A stretch of DNA of 64,000 nucleotides from Aphelocoma coerulescens. Its lineage: Eukaryota; Chordata; Aves; Passeriformes; Corvidae. The DNA lies in assembly GCF_041296385.1 (NCBI RefSeq), contig NC_091015.1:55308345-55372344 (forward strand), given 5' to 3'. The notes beneath the pieces were generated by a model that saw nothing but the letters and a program-made list of their open reading frames with translations, was not told where the DNA came from and ran no database searches. This document shows positions 53,804 through 64,000 of this stretch, piece after piece. The translations under genes and the position numbers were made by a program. The first letter of the stretch is position 1; the number at the start of each line of letters is the position of its first letter.

Positions 53804-53826
53804 AAAAAAAAAAAGAGAGAGAGAGA
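53804..53826. repeat. A-run followed by GA repeat
   Basis: A run of A followed by about six GA units, roughly 75 bp upstream of the solo LTR. It shows no poly(A)-tail relation to the LTR. Confidence 0.8.
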
Positions 53827-54223
53827 ATAAAAGGACAGAGAAACTCATCAATGCATTATTCGAATGCCCACTCGACATTACAAACCAAGAAGATTTTAGA
53901 TGTGTCATGGGTTAGCAAGCATAGTCCCAGAAGTGATGTCCTTGCAAAGGGGTGCTTACAGCTTCCTCTGTGACCTAACAGAACCTATCAGCTGGCCAGC
54001 TTGAATATGGACAATTTTTAAGCCACTTAAAGTTGTGACCGCCTCTGTGATCCACACTTAAGAATCAGAAACTCCGAGGCAGAGTCTGTCTTGTTTCTGT
54101 GCTGGGACAGGTGGCTGCAGGCCCCGTGCGGGGGCCAGTGGGCCTGGCCCAGGCCCTACTGGGGCCAGGCCAGGCCGGGCCATGGCCATCCTGGAGCCGA
54201 TGGGCCCTGTTCCAGCCGTGGAA

Positions 54224-54240
54224 CCCCCCCCCCCCCCCCC
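54224..54240. repeat. C17 homopolymer inside the solo LTR
   Basis: Seventeen consecutive C residues follow GTGGAA. Such runs are length-unstable and error-prone in sequencing, so the exact count should be treated with care. Confidence 0.95.
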
Positions 54241-54645
54241 AGCCCTGTTGTGGGCAGCCAGAGCAGCTCGGCTCCGCCCCCTCTCCACTTCGGCCAGGAT
54301 TCAACTGAAGCTGCACTGCTGTCGGCAAAGGATCATGGGACCAACTGCGATAAGCCACATTCCAGCTGCAAGGCCAAGGTGAGATTAACCCTTTTAGTGC
54401 TGTGAAGAGCTGAAAACCTGAGGGAAGAGAGAGAGGAGAGGCTTAAAGCTGAAATTCTGTTGTGAAGCTATGATATATCAGAGTACCCGTTGTAATTTCA
54501 TGAAGGCATGGGGGGTGGAGTGTTCAACTCGTGCTTGTGAGCAAAAGCACCTGCGCTGAGCTAGGCAGATGCTGAAGCAGCTGTAATTTCATGAGAAGTT
54601 TGGACAGGGAGAGATGGAAGCGATGAGGACTTTTGCTCCACATGG

Positions 54646-54775
54646 AAAAGGAGAAAACCTCAGTTCCTAGAGATGCTCCCAGAGATAGTCCTAAAGATGA
54701 AGATGAGGAAGACCCTTTGTTCCCAAAGGGAAGGAGAAGGGCCTCAGTTCCTAGAGATGAAATGCTCCCAGAGAT
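54646..54775 (+). repeat. Internal direct duplication in the solo LTR
   Basis: Two copies of a roughly 41-46-bp unit share CCTCAGTTCCTAGAGATG and GCTCCCAGAGAT, spaced about 84 bp apart. The second copy carries an extra AAA. This kind of U3 duplication is common in LTRs. Confidence 0.85.
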
Positions 54776-55132
54776 GGGTGAAAAGAACTTTTATTTCTGA
54801 ATGGCTCAACCTTAAAATTTTACCCCAGTAGTTCAGGAGTGGCCCCTCAAAAGCAGTTGTGGGAAAAGCTGCAAGTCGTGGGAAGGGACTCACATGCGAG
54901 CAGAGAACCAACCCGGGCGGCTGTCTCGTTGTGATAATGCTTTCATAGCACAGGCAAGAGAGATGCCTCTTCCTAAATGGACTGAACAAGGTTATTATGG
55001 AAGTGATAAACAGACTGAACATCTCAAGGGTTATCTTTTTACATTGTCAGTGGGAGAAGGGTGGAAGGTGGGGGGAGGAGAAGTGTTCAGAAGGTGTGGT
55101 ATGATTTTTTTTTTTCTTATTTTAGGTCTGTT

Positions 55133-55138
55133 AATAAA
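55133..55138 (+). terminator. Poly(A) signal of the solo LTR
   Basis: AATAAA lies about 100 bp before the LTR 3' end, followed by T- and TG-rich sequence. It probably marked the end of the R region in the original provirus and could prematurely end host transcripts in sense. Confidence 0.55.
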
Positions 55139-55704
55139 CTTCTTTATATTCTTTCAAGTTTGGAGCCTGCTTTGCGTTTCTCCTAATTCTTATCTCACAG
55201 AAGGTAAACAGTAACGAGTATTTTGGACCAAACCACTACAAGATGCTGCCAGGCATATTGAGTCCTGCTCAGGTTTTCATAGCCTGGACAACACAGTTGG
55301 CAGAAGGATACTTTTGGCTTCTACCATCCAACTTTGTATAAAAGAGGTAATTAAATGGGAGGCATTCAATAGCACAAAACAGAGCTGAGCACTCAACTTT
55401 AAGATCTCCTCTACTGCTGAAAACCAGTACTGCAAGTTTTAGGAAATCCCAAAAACTCATTAAGCACTCCAAGGAGGAGCTTTTCTGATGCAGAAACTTG
55501 GAGTTGGAAATGTATGGCTTATGTTTTATATAACAGTCAGATTATACTTAGTAAGGGTTACTCCTGTCCTAAAACAGTTTTGTTACCTTTTTTAGAACCC
55601 CAAAGTTAATGTTTTTGTAATTGTTTGATATATCAGATGAGTATTAGTTATTTGTTAAGTCCAGGATGAGCCTTTAAAATGGTTTTCCATGTCTTTTTTT
55701 CCAG

Positions 55705-55781
55705 GTTACACAAAATGCCAAGACTCACTTTATAGCTTGTCAACATTGGCCACCAAATGGAGATTAGCTCTAGATCTTTAG
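55705..55781 (+). other. Possible last coding exon, phase 1 (speculative)
   Basis: A strong acceptor, CCATGTCTTTTTTTCCAG, precedes 55705. In the phase left by exon C the frame gives a split Gly codon and then 24 codons, beginning YTKCQDSLYSLSTLATKWRL, to a TAG at 55779-55781. The phase fits and the acceptor is good, but a 24-codon frame can be chance, and I see no AATAAA close behind it. Confidence 0.25.
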
Positions 55782-58700
55782 GAACTGTTTGCTGGAAAAA
55801 AATGACATTGTGGAGGTGTTAGAGGTTATTTTCCAAAATATCTTCTTTTAGAAGTAATTTTAGTGTCTTGCGCCCCTTTCTCCCCTCACCGTTCCAGAAG
55901 GCAGCCATCCATATTATGAGCTAATGGCTTAAACGTTCCTTAGAAAAAAGAAAAAAGGACTGTTTTTGAGATACAGGATTGCATGAAAGCACCTGAAAAC
56001 GCTAGGATCAGTTCTCTCTCCCTGAGGGCTGACTCTGCAACCCCCTGAAAAATAAGGGATTTGAATGGAAACAGTGACTCTCATTTAAAGAACTGCTGAC
56101 ACGCCTCAAAAGAGGGAGCACATTCCCACATGCTCTTTGTTGGAGTGTGTTACTGGAACCGCAAATAGGTTTTCCATGTCATTTTGTGGAAATTATCAGT
56201 GCCATTATAAGCCACTTTGGAGCTTTGCTAGAATTTTGAATTGTCACAGAATGGATGTTGTTGGTAATATGGCTGATGTATGTTGCCAGAGCATATAATC
56301 TGAATTAAATAATATTGTGAATAGTATTGAAATGTATTGAAATGTTTCCGGGGTTGGAATCATAAGTTTTTTTCTCTTAGTTGTTAGAATGAAATAGTCA
56401 AAATGCTGCTGCACCATCAAGGTTCTATGACTCACAGCTTTTCTATAGAGGCAATGTGATTGCCATACTTGTACAGGTAGGTGATACTGTGATGCTGGTG
56501 TTGATATGTCTCAGAAGAGGATTTTACCCCAAATCCCAGTAGTCTATTGTAGATCAAAATTTATCTCACTTTGGTGTGCTGGAGCAGTACATATTTTGGT
56601 CATGCTGGCTGTAGTTCTTAAAACTGGTTACTTAAAATGGACACTAAAATTCTTATTTTACGTTTGTCTGCCTTAGTGTTAAGAGCTCTTCCACAGTTTT
56701 TGGTTGATGGCGTAGTTCTCCAGAGTGAACATATGCCTAATTCACAGGAGCCCACATTCTACTTTTAAAAGTAGTATCTTTTGGGGCCTCATCCCTGTGT
56801 GCTGTCACAACCATCATAGCTGATGGACTGTCATGAACTCCTTGGTTCTTGAACTGGTTCTCTTTGCCTGTGGCTGTGAGATGCAGCACAGGTGACTATG
56901 TTGTACCCATTATTTGAATGTATCATATTTCTAACTTCACTGGAGAATTAAATGTAGTAGTTATTGACACTTTGACTGTAGTTAATGCAGGTCTTCTGAT
57001 GTTTACTGATCAAGGGACAGATCAGAATTCAAAAGTCAGACTTCCAGAACTGATTCAAGTTTACCACACTGATGAGGGTGATTGGATGACTTTGTTAAGG
57101 AATTGTTTAGTACCCTGGGACTAAACAATACACTTAGGAAGACTGCCACAAAAGGGACAAGCAACAGGAGGGCAGTAGCCCTTGTTATTAAAATCAACAG
57201 TTCCAACAATGCAGTGCTTATAACTTATTCTGAGGTAAATAGTTATTTTGTCAGCCTCATCAAATATTTAGCAGCCATCTCTGCTAAGCACATTCTAATT
57301 CTGAGTTATTTGGTGGTGTTGTACTCCACAGAGTATCCTCTCAGCTATTTCACCTGTTAGAGTAATTATATCTCCCTGTGGTTCGGTGTCACCCTCACAG
57401 ATTTAGTATTAAGCCTACTGAAATGTTTCCAAAAGTAGGATATGAGGCTGAAAGAGGAATGAATGAAAAGCAGTGTAAGTGCTGAATTTTGTGATGGCTA
57501 CTGGAACATATAACCAGATGTACTCCTGCTGCACAAAGCAGTGCATGAAGCAGGTGTGTATTCCCAGCCTGTGTTACTGTATATCTGCAGCCATGAGTCA
57601 GGGTTACTAATCAGTAGGTCAGTGCACAAGGCTAAGTTTTGGAAACATAGGGTGGATGCAAAAATAGTTTGTATTTCCTAGGAAAGATTTTGATTTAAAA
57701 GTTTGGTTCTGTTTAAAAGGGAAAAATAGATGTTCTTAAATGTTCATCAGAACAGGATATGATATTTGGAGTGGTAGTGCTAAGTCTGATTCCTTTCATG
57801 GTACCCCCAAAACAAATGTTTTATATCACTTGATGAAGACACATTTGCTTTTATTAGTATCATGTGATTTTATAGCCCACATTGCCTCACGGATGAACCA
57901 CAAAAGAAACTGTGTAGTTTCTTAGCTTGCTCAGTTTCTAAATAGAGTAAAAAATTTTGTGGCACCAGTTAGGTTACACAGCTTTTCGGCTCACTGTGTA
58001 GCTCCTATCTAGCAAATGAGATACTGCTTCAAACCTGAACTCTTCATTTAATTGTCTTTAAAATTTCTTTGGGCCCTTGCCCCATAGAAGACCCTTGCCT
58101 TCATGTTCATAATTGGATTGAATCAGTGATTTATTTTTTCTAAATGTACTTTGGCTCATAGATGTCAAACTGTCTACAGATCTAATACCTTGAGTGTCAC
58201 GGACAGAGTGATGGGCTGTGTAGCACTGTGAAATACCCCAGCTATGTATTAGCACCCTGGAGAATACTACTTTAGAAGTTAGAAGCTAAGTTTCTTCTCC
58301 GGAAAGTAGCCTTAACAAAATGCTGTAACTTGGATTTTGATGTGACCTCAATCCCATTCAAGAAAACCTTAAATAGAAAAGTTAGGAGTAAGAAATAGTA
58401 AAATTATATGGGGTTAGACAGAGTCAGAAGTCTCCTGTGGCTCTATTTATCAAGAAAATGTTCTAGATTTTCTAGCTTTTTTCTGTTGTGTGTATTCCAG
58501 CAAATGTTATATTTTTTTTCATGTATATGAGTACTAACAATTTCTCACTTTGAGCTTGGCAATTGCTGTCACTGTTGGTGAGAATGATGAAAAAGGAGCA
58601 AGGTAAGAACAGGGGATAGAAGAAAATAGCTCAGTAGAAAATAATAAAAAGAAAATACATTAAATGCACCACATCACATGGGTGTCTCTCCCCTGTAGTC

Positions 58701-59708
58701 ATAATTCAGTAAAGCTTTTAATTGTGAAAAGCATGATTAAAAACATGTGCATGCTTTCCTCTGGGCTGCACTGCTAGCAGCATTAAACAAGCAATCACTG
58801 CAACTGTTCCTCAGGCCTGTTGCAAAATATGCCTGAAAAGATAACTTTTGCAGAGCTAGGCTGCCACAGTACCAGGGTAGCTAACTCAAAACTAGACTGG
58901 TTGTATCCTAATGACCTTAGAGCGGGGAAGTTGTCGTGGCTTTATCTTCTCATCCTCTCAGCCACCACGTGTTTCTCCATTCACTGGTGCCAGCACTATT
59001 TATGATGACCAGGGGGTAAGGCAGCTTTAGGGAGCTGAATGGACTGAAATGTCAAAATGTGGTTCAAGCTGTTTTTTTTTCTAACCTGTATCTTTATATA
59101 TAGTTAGACCAACAAAAGGAAGGGTCACTGTCTTGAGGGGTCAGTGAGCTGTAACTCAGTGTATCCACAGCTGCAAAGCTGCTGGTTCTGCTGTGGGAGA
59201 GGTTGGTATGTGCATCATAGGGAGGACAGCATGACCATCCCTATGGCAGCAGGCCATAGCTATGTCAAATTAAGTATAACATGTGATTGCCTTCTAGCTT
59301 TTGAATTGATCAGCTATCTGAATCATTCACCTCATAATGGCAGGAGCATGAGTGAATCAAGGAATAAGGGAATGGGGAAGCCACAACAGCCCCAGCTTAT
59401 GATAGCTTATGCTGCCACAGTAGCTAAAGCACAATCAGACCCTTAAATAGGAGCATTGAGAAAAGAATCCAGAATGCTAATAGGATATTTTAAGTTGTGT
59501 GCTATGCCTTAGTAAGTGTAATTCTAAGTTATTCTGAGTTCTCTTACCTAATGAACCAGTGCTGGAAATGCTAGTTTATTTTTATGCTATGGAAGGTGGT
59601 TTGTGTATGATGGGGAGCCTCTTCATTCTTGTGTTCACAGTCCATTGTGCCAGAACTCATTTATGCTTTTTCCTGGCAATTTTCTCACAGCTCTAAAATT
59701 GTGGACAC

Positions 59709-59790
59709 AGGACCTAATCCAACAAAGTTTTTAAGCACATGTTCTGCCAAGCATATGTAGTCTCACTGAACTCACAAGGGAGTATAGTAG
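59709..59790. repeat. Old palindromic amniote repeat copy
   Basis: GGACCTAATCCAACAAAGTT, then TTAAGCACATG, then TAGTCTCACTGAACTCACAA. This matches the left part and centre of a dispersed amniote palindrome (typical core TTAAGCACATGC ... AGTCCCATTGAAGTC). The right arm is lost or diverged. Confidence 0.55.
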
Positions 59791-61750
59791 GCAAAGTGAA
59801 AACGCCCTCTGGTCTTTCTAAATCAGCTGTATTTGGTCCTACTTGGAGTAAAATTGGTTGCAAGCCTGAAAGAAATGTCATATTAGGATAGCTGCTTCTC
59901 CTATTCTCCTTAGCATTTCCTGGGTTTTGTCAAATGGAGAATAGGTCAAGACTACATCACGAACACGAAGCTAAGCCAACATGTAAATACCCTTAAGCAG
60001 CAATTTTAACATTTTGGAATATTTATAGCTAACAGCTAAATTTTAGGATAACAAACTGTTCAAGATCTGTGTTAGTTCATTTTTTTCTAAAATAGTTTTT
60101 ATTCTGGATGAATTCCAGATATCTGAGCATAGACTAGAGATCAATCTGGAATGGTCTAAAATTAAATACCGTTCTTTCTTTTATTTTCCCTTTGTTAATA
60201 GGACTTTTCAGAGAGGCTATCTGATAAACACAGTATAATAATGTGTAATAACAATAAATGGGACTATACAAAAAAATTGCATTTCTTTTGCTTTCTGAAG
60301 TACTGTTCTGACAATTATGCACTGACTAAAAGTCATGTGTCACATGCTGTATATCAGCGTTTCTTTTCTGGATCCTCAGTATTTGATATTTGCAGTCATG
60401 TAATATGCTATGGCCTATATTGTGTACTCTAATGCAAAGACAAACTGGAAAACAGAGTGTTTAGCCAAAACTGATTTCTTTTCCCAATAAGTGCACTCCC
60501 CTCTCCTGTGATAACCCTTAAGTGCTGTATTTCAGATCTGTTTTTTCTGTTGATCAGCTTTGTTTTGAAGTGATGCCCCTTCTACTCCTACATTCTTCTT
60601 TTTATTCCCCAGTCTTGGAGTAATTTTTTGTAGCGGAGAATATTCAGTTATTTTTAGTGCTCAGCTTGTAATATTCAGTAGAGATGCTGAAGGTTCTAGC
60701 AATTATTGGTAGTTGTGAAGGTGATCAGGACTGCTGGATTTTCTGTCCAGATATGATGGCTGCTCTGTAGTTCTGTGATTTTGTAGTCTGGATTTCATTC
60801 AGAAGAATTTGGTAACAGTTTCTCGGTGTATTGCGTGTTCCTGAATTTTAAAGAACAATTATAGCTGGCATGAGAAACTTATTATATTACATTTAGAGAA
60901 AGGTAGTTGAAATAAATGCAAGAATTCAATAGTTTGCTCAATGATGAGAGTGTCTTTTCCCCAAACTGAATTTTTTCTTGTCTGTATTTACTGTCCATTT
61001 GTTTCTTCTTTCAAATTCAGGATAATTTCTTAAGCAGTTTAGGTCAACGGCTATCAGGGTTTCTTCCAGAGCTGAGCATTGCCTCTCAGTTCTTATTGCT
61101 CAAAAGAATGATTCTCTGCCAGGTTATGTTCCTGAACTTCTTCTCCAGAAGTGTGAATGAGTACTAATGTTACAAGCAGGAATTTACACATAGGCAGCTA
61201 CAAATAAGGCAAAAAAGGCATCGGCTCAAAGTGTTGCAGTAGCACCGCTCACGGGTTTGTGTGATTTTTTTCCTCCTAAAATCAGATTGTTGGTTATTTA
61301 CAGAATCACAGGTTATTTACAGAAGAGATGTGAAAGTAATATATAATACAATTGTAATAAATAATCAAAAGGTAGCTAACTGAAATAATAAGCATCCATG
61401 CGGCTCTAGAAAACCAGAAAGAGTTTCCAGACTTATTTCTGTAAAACAGTAGGAAGGCATTTGTGGAAAAGATGATAACAATTGAAGTTTACATAGGAAT
61501 TAAAAATTATTTTAAGATAAATTATGTATTGTAAGGCATTTTCTAATTCTCAAAATCATCTACCTAAATCACTATTTCAAACACAAATGATTTTTTTTTT
61601 CCTCAAGAGTTACTTGGTCTCTGAATTATCTGTGGTTTCAGTACCTCTCAAAGCAGTCATTGTTCATGGTTTACCTGCTGAGTGTCTTGTAGTTGTGGGA
61701 GAAAAAGCCTATAAAGTTTTTTTTTGCTTTATCTTGTTGTGGTCTGCCCG

Positions 61751-61779
61751 CCCCCCCCCCCCCCCTTTTTTTTTTTTTT
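61751..61779 (+). repeat. C15 then T14 tract ending in AG
   Basis: Fifteen C followed at once by fourteen T, then AG. It resembles a pyrimidine tract of a splice acceptor, but the frame after it shows no clear exon. Confidence 0.95.
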
Positions 61780-64000
61780 AGTTATGTGGGAAGCTCAAAT
61801 GCAGAGAATATTTCTCTGCCTGTTTTGAAAGGTTTTACCCCCCTGGACAGTACTGTTTTTGACCTTTGTCCATGGGAAAATTTGCCTAGCCTCTGGGAAG
61901 AATTTGAATCTACAATGGTGGGAATTAGGTGATAGAATACTATGTGAGATTATCACAGGGTGAAAAATTTAGAGTTTTTAGGTATATTTGCATAGTAAAT
62001 AGATAGAAGTAGAAAACCCCAAAATGGAGGATAAGTTGTAGTTAAAAACTTCTTTCTTCTTCTTCTAACTAACTCCATATTTTGCAGCAATAGTGGTTTG
62101 GGATGATTGGATAAAGAATTCTGCAGCTCCTATCTACCTGATTTAGGAACTTGTTGGGCATTGGTAAAAAAGTGAAAATATCTTGCGTTTTAAGTTTTCA
62201 TTGGGTAATTTACCTTTAAAAAGGCTGTGAAATCTTGATAAGTTGTCTTCTTGCTGCATTCTCTGCTCTGTGCTATGTCTAGGCCATGCCAGTGGCTTGT
62301 ACTCCTTAGATAAGGATTAATAAACACCTATCTGGAGACTGAGAAGCATGAAGTCCCATTCACCTCCTTTTTTCTCCTGGCAAAAATCTGAAAGTCTCCC
62401 CCATCAGGGAAGACAACAATTAATGACACAGACAGCGTTAAGTTACAAAAAGCAACCTGAATGCTAAGGTCTCTAATTTCCAGTGTAGCAGCTTTGAGAT
62501 GTACTTGGTTCTTATGCTCCAAAAGAAGGTGGAGGGGGCTCTTTCTTAAGTCTCAAGAAACATTCTGCTAACTCTCTGAAGGCAGGTGTTTCATGCTTGT
62601 TTGTTCACCATTATCTGCTTGCACAGAAAAATAGAAGTTGGATTTGAGTTCTTGAGGTAGGTTTTTAAAGCCATTTTAGATCTTTGGAATTTGATTTCAC
62701 TAGATATATGTTATTGTCCATATTGCATATCCATGGTGATGTGCTTTGTTCTCTATTTTTATAGCAAAAGAGATGAGTTTTAAAATCTGCAATGTACATT
62801 AAGCGATGCTTGTTGCCTGATTTTGTCATAAGTAACAGTTTCAGTGGAGACTATTCTTGGCAGGCACTGCTTGAAGTAGAATTAACAGGCTCATCATGAT
62901 AGAGATCCCAAGGGACTTTCTCTCTTTTTACAGATATAAAATAACTGACAAAACTTTCCATAAGAATCTCTATATAAACATTCCTTTGTTTTGTGAACCT
63001 CTTTTTTCCCAGAAAAATATGTCTCTCCTACCTGTTCATATCCATTTGCCCTGTGATATGACACCTCTTTCCAGTAGAAGCTGGAATCATTATTTTTGAG
63101 TTTTTCTGGCAAGAGGAAATTTGCCTCATGTTCAGATGAATTTGAGGAATTTGTAAAAAATTTACTTTGATTTCCAACAGAGATTTATAGTCAATAAAAA
63201 AGGAAATGTGTTGGTAATAGATTCACCTGAAGTGGCAGAAGAATTCTGATACTAGGACAATGATAAGAAAACTGATTTGTCAGGTATTTTGGTGATATAA
63301 ACATTGGCGCTGGAAAAGTCATTTTGGCATAGACTCAAATCTTTTCTCTTGCCAAACTAAGGTTGGGCATATTAATTTCATGTAAGGGTAGTATGCATTT
63401 AGGTGAGATCAGAAGCAGTCTATCATGTTGTGACCAAAGGAACCTTAGTACAGATCAGTGTGCTGAATAGTGATGCTTTAAAATGACTTGATCATTAATT
63501 TATACAGAGATAAAATATGCTGAACATATATGAAGTCCAGTTTTTTAAGGACTGAATGAACTCTGAATCCATTTTCAGTATGCTTAAATCTTGTTCTGTA
63601 TAACAGATGCTTGACAGCAACTCTTGGTTTATCTTGGGGCAATGTGGGGTAACAACATTATATGGAAGTATTTTTCAAAACCTAAAGAGCAATTCAGTTA
63701 AAATTTTAGTTTTAGATAACAAAAGGGAGAAAAATATCTTCAAGTGCCTTCTCCCTCACACTCCCATCCAGGAAAGTGTCGTAAGACAGCTACTTTACAA
63801 ATTTAATATTCTGCTCTTTATTTCTTCCTTGCTGTCTCAAATCATTGCCATGCTTTTAGATGATGTGTTAACGACTAGGTATTTAATAGAAAATAAAGCC
63901 AAATACCTGCAGGAGGTTTGACAGAAGTGGAAGTACAGGACCACCAACACTGGCAATGCAATATCAAACATAAGTAGTACAGTTTGAATATAACTGATTA

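Larger units (their letters stand above)
53903..55240 (+). mobile_element. Solo LTR of an endogenous retrovirus (ERVL-like), with 5-bp target-site duplication
   Basis: The element starts TGTCATGGGTTAGCAAGCAT and ends TTGGACCAAACCACTACA, giving the canonical TG...CA ends. The five bases AGATG stand immediately before it (53898-53902) and again immediately after it (55241-55245), so both ends and the insertion duplication are preserved. It is 1,338 bp with a GC-rich first half, a C17 run at 54224-54240, an internal direct duplication (54646-54686 and 54730-54775), and AATAAA at 55133 near the 3' end. No internal viral genes or partner LTR remain, which indicates recombination between two LTRs. 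A 5-bp duplication is usual for ERVL-type elements. The ORFs up to 106 codons inside it do not look like real genes. Confidence 0.88.
46094..64000 (+). other. Sequence after exon C: intron and/or downstream DNA
   Basis: This begins with GTAAGAAAAG, so at least the first part is intron. It holds the CR1 tail fragment at 48166, the TG repeat at 49750, the solo LTR at 53903-55240, a possible last exon at 55705, a palindromic repeat at 59709 and the C15/T14 tract at 61751. No certain further exon was found, so either the intron continues beyond the window or the last exon is the 55705 candidate. Confidence 0.65.

Noticed and set aside
54058..54405. Pro/Gly/Ala-rich frames of up to 104 codons on both strands
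   Set aside because: They lie inside the solo LTR and span its C17 run, so they are low-complexity artefacts.
59144..59446. 100-codon plus-strand frame
   Set aside because: No splice borders, conserved motif or codon pattern could be supported.
63607..63921. 104-codon frame after a TAACAG acceptor-like site
   Set aside because: The pyrimidine tract is weak, the phase-1 frame needed after exon C hits a stop at once, and the peptide has no recognisable pattern.

Overview
The window reads as AT-rich vertebrate nuclear DNA, almost certainly from a bird. Three degraded CR1 retrotransposon 3' ends carry the avian-type tail, and two long-terminal-repeat (LTR) segments resemble ERVL-type LTRs I know from bird genomes. 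Coding sequence is sparse, in short exons with GT/AG borders separated by very long introns. There are no operons, ribosome binding sites, CRISPR arrays or convincing RNA genes.

The only well-supported gene is a plus-strand multi-exon gene, seen through three internal exons at 1279-1461, 17780-18002 and 45983-46093. Their borders fit phase by phase (0/0, 0/1, 1/1), so they splice into one uninterrupted frame of 172 codons plus one leftover base. The first two exons encode helix-rich, leucine/alanine-rich protein; the third encodes a probably flexible segment rich in Ser, Pro, Gly and charge. I could not name the gene. Neither its first exon nor its certain last exon is in the window. The two enclosed introns are about 16.3 kb and 28.0 kb.

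Region by region: 1-1278 is intron or upstream sequence. Intron 1462-17779 holds two CR1 copies in opposite orientation and a possible alternative last exon at 10147. Intron 18003-45982 holds a GATA microsatellite, a 194-residue open frame on the minus strand, two old palindromic repeats, a truncated ERVL-like LTR, a tRNA-like relic, a decayed hAT-type transposase fragment and two pyrimidine-rich tracts. The part after 46093 holds a CR1 tail fragment, an apparently complete 1,338-bp solo LTR with a perfect 5-bp target-site duplication, a possible last exon at 55705, a third palindromic repeat and a C15/T14 tract.

No new molecular system was found. The best leads are the unnamed gene, its three possible alternative last exons, the solo LTR, the hAT relic and the long minus-strand open frame. 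Most remaining open frames look like chance frames in AT-rich intron DNA.
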